From NCBI GenBank assembly GCA_013368445.1, contig JAACJO010000006.1, positions 2,232,001 through 2,296,000 on the forward strand: DNA of 64,000 bases, given 5' to 3'. The stretch's first letter is position 1. Every line of letters begins with the position of its first letter. The notes beneath the pieces are model-generated. The model was not told where the DNA came from and did no database searches. It saw only the letters and a program-made list of their open reading frames with translations. The stretch is from Leucocoprinus leucothites. Taxonomy: Eukaryota > Basidiomycota > Agaricomycetes > Agaricales > Agaricaceae. Both the position numbers and the translations under genes were made by a program. Positions 33,997 through 43,541 of this stretch are shown here, piece after piece.

Positions 33997-35056
33997 TCAG
34001 GTCGCAGCCTTGGCATGTTTTGTTGGCCAATCACGCTCATCCCAAGTGCTCGGAATGAGTGCGATAGGAACAATCCATGTCGCAGACAGAATAACACCGT
34101 TCCCTTTATCAAAGCTAAAGATGAACGCCCAACTCCACGAAATGAACATTCCAATATAGCCAAGATAGGGGGTGAGTCGCTGAGGTAGGAAGAGGATCGG
34201 ACGCAATGGGAGGGGGACGGCGTAGATGGGGATGTTGTTGAAGAACCAAGTGAGCGCACGGGTGATAAGCGTTGCGCGTTGGATCATCTTTAGCTCGGAG
34301 TGGTTAAGTGTTTCGAGAACAGGCGAAGGAAGAAACCTGAGCATGATACGCATATGATCATTGGTGGATACAAAAGGTAAGAGGAGCGAGGACGTACATG
34401 CGGTAGCCCCACCACGTGCAGTGGAAGGACAATTTTTCTGTTGAGGGTATCCAAGTTGAACGAGATGGCTCCGTGGGCAGTGTGGTATCGTAGGACGTCG
34501 CAAATAGTGAAAGCCACGAAGGAAGAAGGAATGAGAGACACGTCCAGGGCCAAGCTGTGGCTGGAGGCTCTGAACGTTCAGTCACTGAATCCAAAGTGCT
34601 CGTGTCCTTGACGAGGACCTCATATTCCGCTAGTTCGACGCGAGAGACCTCGGTAGGTAAGAGAGGTGTATAAACCATAACACTTGAAGGGTTGCAAAAC
34701 GGGTCATTTTCGCTTTCAACCTTTCCAAGCGGAGGGATAGCGGGAGGATCCTTCACCTCATTTAACCACTCAATGCCATCCAGCATACTCCAAATGCTGG
34801 GTGGGCTGATTGAGCCGTTCATGAGTGCCGCATCACCAAGGGCCCTCACAAGGTCTTCGTCGTGTACGGGTATTGGTGGAGGGATAGGACGACCAGTGTC
34901 GTCGAATGAGGGCTCGCTAGGTTCTTCGACGGTCTTCCAGGAAGTGGGTGTGACAAGGCTTTGAGTGAGTAGCTGAATGCGAGAAGCGAGAGCCTTTCCA
35001 TATAGTTGATGACTGGGGAGGTTCCCAGTGCCCGTAGTGATATTGTCGGCAATCAT
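33997..35056 (-). CDS. polytopic membrane protein of unknown function, fungal family
   Basis: Two exons, about 35056-34396 and 34327-33997, joined in matching phase. The first is acidic and proline-rich (G-R-P-I-P-P-P-I-P, IWSMLDGIEWLNEV) and ends in a hydrophobic stretch. The second has several membrane segments (IPIYAVPLPLRPILFLPQRL, LGYIGMFISWSWAFIFSFDK) and ends with an A-T-W-I-V-P-I-A-L-I-P-S-T-W motif that I have met in uncharacterised agaricomycete proteins. It is not related to the surrounding PPxY family. Between about 34400 and 34560 a second frame is also open and looks equally protein-like, so a frameshift there is possible. In-frame upstream sequence could extend the N-terminus by 28 residues. 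Confidence 0.6.
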
Positions 35057-35986
35057 GGTGTTCAAGAAGGAACATCGACGAAAGGGAGTGGGAGACAACG
35101 TGCCGCTTGCACAGCCACAGCGCTTCTCTCTCACTTCCATGCGTTATTATTAGGTATCTTGAACTCCCGTCCGTTAGGCCCAATGACCCCAATCCGCAGG
35201 GCTGAGTATTGCAGGATTGAGCGACGTTCGGACATCCAGGCGGTGATAGTAAGTACGATTAGCTTGTCACAACCTGTCATCCTGTAACCTCCTTCAGCGA
35301 GGTTCCAGTGCCCTTAGCCTTTCCCCACCATGGCGCTGGGGCTCAACTGCTTCTATATTCCTCGGAAATAGCGAAGGAGATGCCTAAATATTTAAGTAGC
35401 GTTCAAAGGAGGTAAAAATGGAAATATTCTGTATGTTTCATGAGGTTTGGAGTGGCACTCCGGAGTATGATACAAAAGGTAAGCGTAAGTCCTATCCTTT
35501 GGAATCGAGCTCAAGGAAGAGCAAAACTATTGAAAGTGGAAAGGCTTGTTGTGACCAACTCCTTTCCATAACTTTTTATCATCTAAAACTATGCCCATCG
35601 GCCCCCCACAATAAAGTATTCTTTCCTTTCGACTCTCTCATCTCGTCGCCTATCGTCCGCTCGCCACTTGCTGTCAGCCTTCTTTGCTGATCCTGCCAGT
35701 CTTGTGATTCCCTGAAGACTTACTCGTACGTTGGAGGTTGCATAGGTCCATGATTATTCCCCCTGCCAATAGGCGCAGCGTCCACTTGATGGTAGTGGTA
35801 TATCTCGTCTCTGCTAACCCTTGCGCTACCAAAACTACTGCTGACTGTAGAGATCTGGCCTAAAATGGGGAGTGTACTCTGCCACTGACTGAAATTCTCA
35901 GGAGTGACGGCGTTACCTTGGATTGGAGATGATGATAATGGAGGTGATGTGTGATGATGGGTGCGGGATGAGCGTAGTTTCGTCAG
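35057..35986. other. no recognisable gene
   Basis: Intergenic region between the polytopic protein and broken copy e; short frames only. Confidence 0.4.
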
Positions 35987-36660
35987 CTATCGACTGTATG
36001 CCCCGCCTCCGAGTCCTAGGCACCCCAAAATTATAGCGACTACAGGTGGCCCTCAAATTGAAGGTTGTGAGCCATTTGTTACTCACGTTGTCTGTGACGA
36101 TAGTGGTGCCAGGGATGGACTCGTACTGGAAGAGGCACCTGTTGATGTCACCATGACTTGAAGATCGAATTTATCGATGTACATTGGGGTACTATTCGCT
36201 TCTATCTTGGAAGTGTGTATCCCAGGCTTATCAAAGTTATAAGTGAATATCAAGTCCTACTGAAAAGTGAGGAAACCGGTGGATTTTAACAGCTTAACGA
36301 CCAAGGGTAGAATGTTCGCCGTGAACATCATACATACCACAATTTTCATTGCAGCCGAGAAATGCGTTGAAGGAGCCATGTCTGAGATCGCCGTAACCAT
36401 ATATTACTCTTGCGCTCTCGGGAAAGCTCTGAATTGAGGGATCCAACCTTTTAAACGATAAGCGTCAAGTAATGTCCGTGACTCACAAATGTCAGAAAAA
36501 CGTCAGCGTAGCTAGTGGGAGTCCAGGTATTATTATACGTCGGGAATCTTGTATTTTTGTCTTGAGTGGTGATAACATCACCTAACAAAAAAGGTTAGTC
36601 GCCAAACCAAGTAAAGGATGGAGACGCGTCATTGAACGACTTGCTGACAAATTGGGTCAT
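35987..36660 (-). pseudogene. broken member of the membrane-protein family (copy e)
   Basis: Exon 1 begins with ATG at 36660 and the family start (F-V-S-K-S-F-N-D-A-S-P-S-F-T-W-F), but an in-frame TAA within a 20-odd-bp interruption near 36590 breaks it before the V-F-L-T-F end. Exon 2 (about 36435-36351) reads S-F-P-E-S-A-R-V-I-Y-G-Y-G-D-L and G-C-N-E-N-C, closest to copies f and h. Exon 3 has F-T-Y-N-F-D-K-P-G-I-H and M-Y-I-D-K-F-D-L-Q-V. The transmembrane part is reduced to a short remnant ending at a TAG at 35987, with no cytosolic tail. Confidence 0.6.
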
Positions 36661-38024
36661 CGAGGTGCAGGAGGAAGGGAGGTTGAGAAGGAGGGCAAGT
36701 TCCACCAGGTCCAGCTTGCAGGGGCCAGCTCAACTGTCCCCGAACTATAGCCTATCTGCTAAGTCGCAATTAATAGGCACCTCACCGTACAGGAACCATG
36801 AACTTGTAAGTAGTTGGGCGAAGACCTACCAAAGCATTCCAATTGGCTGGACATCACATGGAATAGATCAAAAGGACCAGTAATAAAGCAAGATCAAGAA
36901 GCCGTTCGCAACACATAGCCTGAAACGGAGGCATCAAGCTGCAGTGGTATGATCTCGGGCACATTCCGGAAGTGGGTAACATGTATGAACAAGCAGCACC
37001 CGCGACGTGCTTCTTTGTTCAAATCCACTGTCACTGATCAAATGATGATGTTGTTTTTACTTGTGGATCTCTATGGAATCAGCAGGATCCTGTGCTGCGC
37101 TAAAGTTTTTATTGATTGGCTTGGCGAGATCTACGAATCTTCTCATGTTACTGCCGGATCCAGCAGAACGTTTAAGAATTAGAATTCTGAACGGATCGTG
37201 ATTGGAAACCACCCTTGTGGTACTCGAACTGTAAAACAAGTTTACATTTTGCCTAGTCGAGAAAACCACGCAGTCCTTGAGACATATCAGCGGCCACATT
37301 CATGAACGTCGTCATGTACTTGATGGTGCGTATGACAACATACTACTCCTATCCGTTTCTTTCTACTCCTCATTCGCCTCAGGTGCTCTGGCAACGATCT
37401 TGGAACGATGAAGTAATGCTATTATTTCATTGACACCAGGCATCCACCGAGATTTACGGGTGCGCAAGTGCAAGTTGTCGCGAGGTCGTTTGCACAGGAA
37501 GGCGAGTTGTGGTATGAATAGATGGTGGTATACAAAGATCAGGCGTCAATACCGAATTTACCGGACAATTATCTAATGTAGTACGAATGTTGTGATCCGT
37601 TGATAATATACCAAATATGTATACGGGAGACTGGATTCCTATGTCCCGACACAAGTGCTTGTCGACTGAACCCGCCGGAGAATCATCCGGTTGGAAGTTC
37701 AAAGAGAATCTCGCGTCTGGTGCAGATTTCTTGAGAGAGGCGCAGTACTCATGTGCATGATTTGCACCAAAAGCCAGTCAGAGTAGCTTATTGCTAGCCT
37801 CGCACAATCACACAGCCTCACAGTTGTAACTATGATTCGCGTGGGCGATTTGGCGGAGTAACATTCCATTTCAACTTGGGCATCATATGAGATCCCTTTC
37901 CTCGCTCTATACGAGTCTACCGCTAAGTCGATTAGCCTTATATTATAATCCAATGAGCGCACTGTCCAAACCCAAAGTGTTAACCCGGAGTTAACATTCG
38001 GTGAGAATTCACCGTAATATTTGG
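36661..38024. other. no intact gene; possible relict of another family member near 37.5-37.7 kb
   Basis: The reverse strand near 37680-37510 has a stretch (SPVYIFGILSTDHNIRTTLD) that resembles the second-exon strand pattern of the membrane-protein family, but no start, cysteine pair or transmembrane exon could be joined to it. Confidence 0.3.
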
Positions 38025-39170
38025 CTAACAGCCTACTCGACCATCAGATGGTCCACTACTCTCATCCTCCCGCCACGACAAACAATAAGTTGCCTTGGAA
38101 TCCCATACGCCCCTGGTCTCTCCTCTTATAGTTTCTTCCCTCGTTGCTACTAGTCTTCTTGGCTCTTCTAGGTCACTTTGTGAAGTCGACGACGTGAAAA
38201 CCTGCTCATATTGGGGTGGTAGCATGCCCCCTGTTATGACATTATGACCAAGAATCACTGGACCTGCGTCAACCTCGTGGTGGGGAGATACCCAGTGACA
38301 CCCTTCCAGGTCGTACACTGTATGCCTCTCAGTTGGAATGATGATGGTGCTTTGAGACGAAAATGGTGATTTCGGTGGGGGGATGAACGGTGACGAAACG
38401 AAGAAAGGTCCTAGAATTTCCTTTGTTGGAGCTCCCGTATTCTTCTGTGACCGCGTTCTTTTCCTTCGATAATAAAAGAACAATGCTATGAGCAGACCTA
38501 GCAGGATTACGAGCCCACCCACGCAGCCACCAACAATACCACCCACAGGTGTATTATGGTGGTAAGGGGAGGATAATGGCTCTGAGGAAGTAGCTTGAGA
38601 TAGGATGGCACCGGATGTTGAAGTCCCTGACTTGTTTGTTGGAATTTCGAGATCAAATCGATCAAACCACAGGTCAGACAGGACTTCTGTATCACCGAAT
38701 AAAGTAAGGTTGTGCATTTCTGGCGTGTCAAAATGGTAGGTAAATAACAGGTCCTGCAAAGGAGAAATTAGTCTCAGGGCGATTGGGAACAAGACTGATT
38801 GTTTCACCGAAGTGGGGACAGGTGGACTGAAGTTGTCCTTGTAGCTGTCAAAGTGCGAACACTCGGATGGACTACAATCAAGGGCTGAGTGAAACATGCC
38901 AGAACGGAGCTGCCCGTAGGCGTAAACTCCTGTCGCCATTTCGGGGAAACTCTTGCGTGCAAAAAATCGAATCTCAATGTCTGCCAGCAGCGTCAAAAGT
39001 CCAACACTTACTAGTGAAATACTCCAGTTGGTGCTATTTATTACAGAGGTAGTATTATTATAGAAACTGCCCTCAGTAGGCTCCCGCAAGATCCAGAATG
39101 TATTGGAGTCGGGAGTGAAATCGACTTGAGGGTCTCTATCATCGAAAGTCCGATTAATCAACCCGGCCAT
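38025..39170 (-). CDS. single-pass membrane protein, N-terminal ectodomain and cytosolic PPxY tail (copy f)
   Basis: Three exons with two short introns (about 39011-38954 and 38810-38755). Both introns are free of in-frame stops, so unspliced RNA would stay open. The N-terminus I-N-R-T-F-D-D-R-D-P starts the ectodomain directly; glycosylation sequons follow (N-N-T-T, N-S-T-N). Exon 2 has the subtype-II pattern S-F-P-E-M-A-T-G-V-Y-A-Y-G, A-L-D-C-S-P-S-E-C-S-H-F. Exon 3 has F-D-R-F-D-L-E-I, a stalk, and the transmembrane helix VGGIVGGCVGGLVILLGLLI with a basic stop-transfer. The tail carries H-E-V-D-A-G-P-V and, about 15 residues on, L-P-P-Q-Y-E. Length and motifs indicate an intact gene. Function unknown; WW-domain-mediated ubiquitin-ligase recruitment is an inference from PPxY. 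Confidence 0.85.
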   Translation of the reverse strand: MAGLINRTFDDRDPQVDFTPDSNTFWILREPTEGSFYNNTTSVINSTNWSISLVSVGLLTLLADIEIRFFARKSFPEMATGVYAYGQLRSGMFHSALDCSPSECSHFDSYKDNFSPPVPTSVKQSVLFPIALRLISPLQDLLFTYHFDTPEMHNLTLFGDTEVLSDLWFDRFDLEIPTNKSGTSTSGAILSQATSSEPLSSPYHHNTPVGGIVGGCVGGLVILLGLLIALFFYYRRKRTRSQKNTGAPTKEILGPFFVSSPFIPPPKSPFSSQSTIIIPTERHTVYDLEGCHWVSPHHEVDAGPVILGHNVITGGMLPPQYEQVFTSSTSQSDLEEPRRLVATREETIRGETRGVWDSKATYCLSWREDESSGPSDGRVGC

Positions 39171-40702
39171 CGGGGTAAGCGGCTTGGGACCGTGAAGCGG
39201 GAAAAGATTTAAGGAGAGGGGCGCTCTCTCTCGGTAAACAGGATTGGGAAAGAAGATAGGTAGTGTGTGTTTGATGAGGACACAACTTGGTGTCGGACTT
39301 ATATGGGTAGGCGATCATCGATGCCTCAGAAAGAAACAGTGCCTATTTTTATGCGAGGTACTGCACTTTGATGGTGACAAGATGGTTGTTGGCTATGGCA
39401 GTCGCTGCACTACTCGTTTCCCGTTCTATTGAAAGTGAAACTAACGGGGATGTAGTCGATGAGAGACGAGATCAAAGCTCTAATTGGCCCTCTCGACTCT
39501 ATTGTCTACTATCTGACAAGTCGACCTGAGCACGAACTACAGCGAGACGTCCCCCATTGGTTTTCAGATATTGACTTGCGAGGGGCAGTAGGATAGGGGA
39601 AATTATGAGCGGAAATGGGCATATTTGATTGATCCTGTCAAAGTTGTAAAGAAGTGGTAGGCACTAACGAGAAAAAGAATCTACCCAAGATATCACTGTT
39701 GTTGTATTTTCCTACATATTTCAAGTTATACCAGGCGTGGTTCTCACATCAACGTCATACCGTGCTACATGATGAAGGTGTCGTCGGAGAGATGCTTTTC
39801 GCTTTAACAGATTTCTGGCGGATTCAGCGAGGCAGACGACTGGTTTGTAGAACGAATTACGAATGAAATGAATGCTGTAACGAAACGACACAGTAGCCTG
39901 GGAAATATTTATCATACCAGATAAAAGCACAGCCACTTCACAGCCACGTTGAACTGAAGCTTCCACCAACCTCCACTCCCCGATCTACTCCTTATTTGAA
40001 TCACAATTGTATCTAGAATTTCTGTGCTCGTAATGACCCTGTTACGCCCTTCGCGTCTGTTGGACCACATGAGCACAAGAAAATCTGATCCGGCATTTTC
40101 CTCGCAGTCTTCGCACCTCGTGGACGTTTGAAACGGCGATACATGGTCCGTACACACACCAGTTCTCCGATGGTAGAATGCTCCAGTTTAAACTTGGCTT
40201 GCCCCGCCTGCTCCATCCCTGCCGGGATCGTCTTCCCTCATGCTGCACCCTTGCTATCAAAAATCGATTTCTCGATACGCCGGCCGACTCGGCATGGAGC
40301 CTCATGCCTTGCCACTTCTCAACACTTCAAATGGGGAATATGACCAAGCTGCGAAGAACATCGGACCCTTGAGCGGTGTGGAGCAGTCCTTCAACATCAT
40401 CTCTGGTATTTCTCTGCGTGTACTTCGCTCCATCTTGCCCAGGATTTCTTTGCATCTAGCTCTCTTGAATACCCGCTTGTCCTGAGTGGTTGATGTCTGA
40501 TGGAAATGTGGTTGGCTTTTCCAAGGTTTCAGAAATAAGCATAACCAGCATCCTCACGGCGGGATCCCTTCCCGCCCAGTATTTGACGCGCGTTGGAGCA
40601 TGAACTGCCACGCCATTATTGGCCTTTATAGCTTGCATCACCCTCTTGACGACAGTCTCCACCACATATTACAATCCCCCACCACCTATTTGCGAAGGGA
40701 GC
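39171..40702. other. no recognisable gene; divergent promoter region at right end
   Basis: A forward frame at 40240-40485 (AAKNIGPLSGVEQSFNIISG) is somewhat protein-like but has no family match or splice partner. Just left of copy g an in-frame stretch (LLAFIACITLLTTVST) looks like a signal-peptide core but has no ATG. Confidence 0.35.
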
Positions 40703-41732
40703 ATGGGCAGTTTTCAAAACCGTACTATCGAAGACGTCGACACTGCGTTTTCCTGGAATGGGAATTGGACACACAATCGACCGTGGGGAAGGCCTAACGT
40801 ACCGAACGGCAGTGGAACCTACTCGGTATCAAATTTCAGGAACAGTCCTTATGCTAATGTCACATTCGTGCGTCTTCTATTCCTTCATTCCTCACAATGG
40901 TAGCGACTATGCTGACACTTGAGGGCCAGACGTTTCCCGTTCCGGGAGTTGCGTTTCATTACTTTGGCTTGAAGAGAAATGCTGGTGGTCGGTATGGTAT
41001 CTGTGTCGACTGCAATCCAAACAAGGATCGGTTTGACACAGTGGATGGGCTTAATGAAACAGATACGGATGAGTCGAATCCACCGGTACTCATTCTGTTT
41101 TTCGCGCACTTCTCGACTCTGAGCCGCTGTGTTACCATTCTTAGGTCCTATTACATTCCCAAAGATTCAACGGAAAGCCAGCGAAACATACCGTTACTCT
41201 TTGGAACTTGCCAGACTCTCGTGTTCTTGGCTCCGGTTCCGAAATCACAGTTGATAGGTTTCTTATCGAAGTGCCCTCCAATACCATGAGCTCCGGTAGT
41301 GATGGGAGCAGCAGGACTAAGGTCGGCGTAATCGCTGGTGGTGTAGTTGGAGGTCTTGCGGTCGTGGCTGTGGTCGTACTCGGAATTTGGTTTTGGTGGC
41401 GGAGGAAACGCTCAAGAGAGAAGGAGCGAAGAGAAAAATTTCTTCATGAGGGTGGGCTCGGCGCGGGGGGTGGAACAATACGCAATGCTACAAACACTGA
41501 AGCGGCCCCGGTTACGCCATTTCAATCATCGCGTCAAATGCCAGGTCCTCCACGCGAAGTTGACGCTGGCCCGGTTGAAATGCAACCGCCAGATTATGAC
41601 ACAATCTCGGGAAGCCGTAGTGAAAACCAGAGTACAGCTGCGGGTGGACCCAATACGGGGACAAGTGGTAGTAGTTCTCGTGCGCAAATTCCTATGGTGA
41701 CCGGGAAGGGGAGATTGAGAGTCGAGAATTGA
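40703..41732 (+). CDS. single-pass membrane protein, N-terminal ectodomain and cytosolic PPxY tail (copy g)
   Basis: Exons 40703-40867, 40930-41085 and 41145-41732, all phase 0, about 302 residues. It is the only array member on the plus strand. The ectodomain begins M-G-S-F-Q-N-R-T-I-E-D-V-D; then Y-A-N-V-T-F, V-A-F-H-Y-F-G-L, the cysteine pair C-V-D-C-N-P and F-D-T-V-D-G-L-N, matching copy b (subtype I). It ends T-V-D-R-F-L-I-E-V. The transmembrane helix VGVIAGGVVGGLAVVAVVVL is followed by W-W-R-R-K-R. The tail carries R-E-V-D-A-G-P-V and directly after it M-Q-P-P-D-Y-D. At least five N-glycosylation sequons lie in the ectodomain. The start is the first ATG in frame; a signal-peptide-like stretch upstream has no start codon. 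Confidence 0.85.
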
Positions 41733-42607
41733 TTTAACTGTCTGTTTTCGAGCTTCTTGCGTGGGACAAGGTTACCCTTGTTTATTCTCTACCAGTGATA
41801 TTTGAAAGTAATACTCAATCGACTAAGCATTTCAAGTATTATTACCAATCTCATAATTTCACCATTCTGACTTGTTGTGGCTGGACCCGTGTGTAGCCAT
41901 CAAATCTCCCGCTCTCATCAATCTTCCTTCGCCCTTATCCGAACATGACTGGAAAACCAACAACTGTTCTGAAGAATTTCCTCCTGTAACCATGGACGAC
42001 TGGGCTCTGGATCACTTCTTCACAATGTAGAGGTATTTTGATCGAGCCATCGTCTTATGCTCTAAGCGCGATCTCCACTCCTGGATTAGCCTGCATTCTT
42101 CTAATCCAGACTCCGCCTGTCCGGGGTATTCCCATTTAGCATGCTGTCTATTTTTCGATTCTACAGAACTGTCTCTAGCAGTCTTTATGTCGCTCCCACT
42201 TTAACAGAGCGCGGTACTATCCCGCTTTCTGTCCGGGCCACTGGCTATTGTGCTTGCAGGTAAAACGGTTCTTTGAGCACGCACTAACTCCTCTTCAGGT
42301 CTTACGCCACGGGTTAATAGATCCCAGTACTAGAGTTTCTCTGCACTGTCTTGTGTTGACAACCTGTGGTTGCCGCACCTTGATGTACGGGATAGTGGTG
42401 CTGGGCAAGTGTGTGTGAAGGTCCATTACAATTATGGCTATTTCCATTAAATAAATGGGAAATGAAGTGGATGCATAAAAACTCAGAATAATCAGATACC
42501 CAAATCATTCGTATATTTCTCGTTATTTCTATTTTCGAACCTCTCAAAACCTCTCAAAACCTCTCAAAATATAACTATTTATTGCCTCTATTCCTGGGCC
42601 CTTTTGT
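41733..42607. other. no recognisable gene between convergent copies g and h
   Basis: Shared 3' region of two convergent genes; short frames only, plus a small tandem repeat at its right end. Confidence 0.45.
42539..42569. repeat. 10-bp tandem repeat, three units
   Basis: The unit CCTCTCAAAA occurs three times in a row, just 3' of copy h. Confidence 0.8.
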
Positions 42608-43541
42608 TTACCGCTTGCACCGTTGATAATACTTCCGCGGTTGCCTGACCGGCTTAACAACCCTCGGTTCCTCCATAACAAGTACGCCTTGCTGAGGTTC
42701 TACTACATGTTCCTCACTTGCGGCATATGCAGCTCTGTCCGCTTTTTCCATAGCCTGCGGAACGAGCGTGATGCTACCCCGTGACAGGAGAAATGGGTCT
42801 ACAACGCAAGGAGCTTCAGTTTCATCCCGTGGTGGTGTACGTCTCCTTCGACGATACACAAACCACACTATGCATGCTGTCAGAAGGAGAAGCATTCCAC
42901 CTATAAAGCCACCAACAACACCCCCGGCAATAGAGTGAGCTGGCCACAGCTGAGAGGATGAGGTAGGTGAAGTGCTGGCAGAGGAAGTGGAGCTGGCCGG
43001 AAACTCAAGATCAATGCGATCGAACCATAGATCGGTAAGGGTGGTTTTGCCGGCGAAGAGAACAAGATAATGCGACTCTGGCGAATCGAAATGATAAGAA
43101 AATAATAGCCCCTAAGGAACAGTCAGCACCTTCGCATGAGACTATGCATTTTCTTATTACCGAGGTGGTGGCACGTGGACTATACATATCATCGTGAGTT
43201 TCAAATTGAGAGCAGTTTCTTGGATCACAATCCAAGGCTGTATGAAACCACCCGAATCCCAGCCACCCATAAGCATACATTCCTGTGGCGCTTTCAGGAA
43301 ATTTCTTCGGTGAATAAAATCAGTGTCGACAGTATTCATTTAGTGAAATGATACCACTCACAAATGAAATGCTCCATTCGGTATTGTTGATGACACTGCA
43401 AGTATCGTTATAAAACCCTCTATCTGACAGTTGACGTTGTATCCACTGGTTTCCAGAAGTGGCGACATTGTACATAATCAGTGGATTCGTATCATCGAAG
43501 GTTTTGTTGACGGATTGTATCATGGCAATACCAGGACTCAT
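42608..43541 (-). CDS. single-pass membrane protein of the same family without PPxY (copy h)
   Basis: Three phase-0 exons: about 43541-43365, 43305-43162 and 43111-42608. The ectodomain starts within the first residues (V-N-K-T-F-D-D-T-N-P) and has the subtype-II exon 2 (F-P-E-S-A-T-G-M-Y-A-Y-G, A-L-D-C-D-P-R-N-C-S-Q-F) close to copy f. Exon 3 has W-F-D-R-I-D-L-E-F, a serine-rich stalk, the glycine-zipper transmembrane helix IAGGVVGGFIGGMLLLLTA and a run of five arginines. The cytosolic tail of about 85 residues has neither the E-V-D-A-G nor the PPxY motif of copies b, f and g; it ends in a basic cluster. Whether this is divergence of function or loss cannot be told. Confidence 0.8.
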
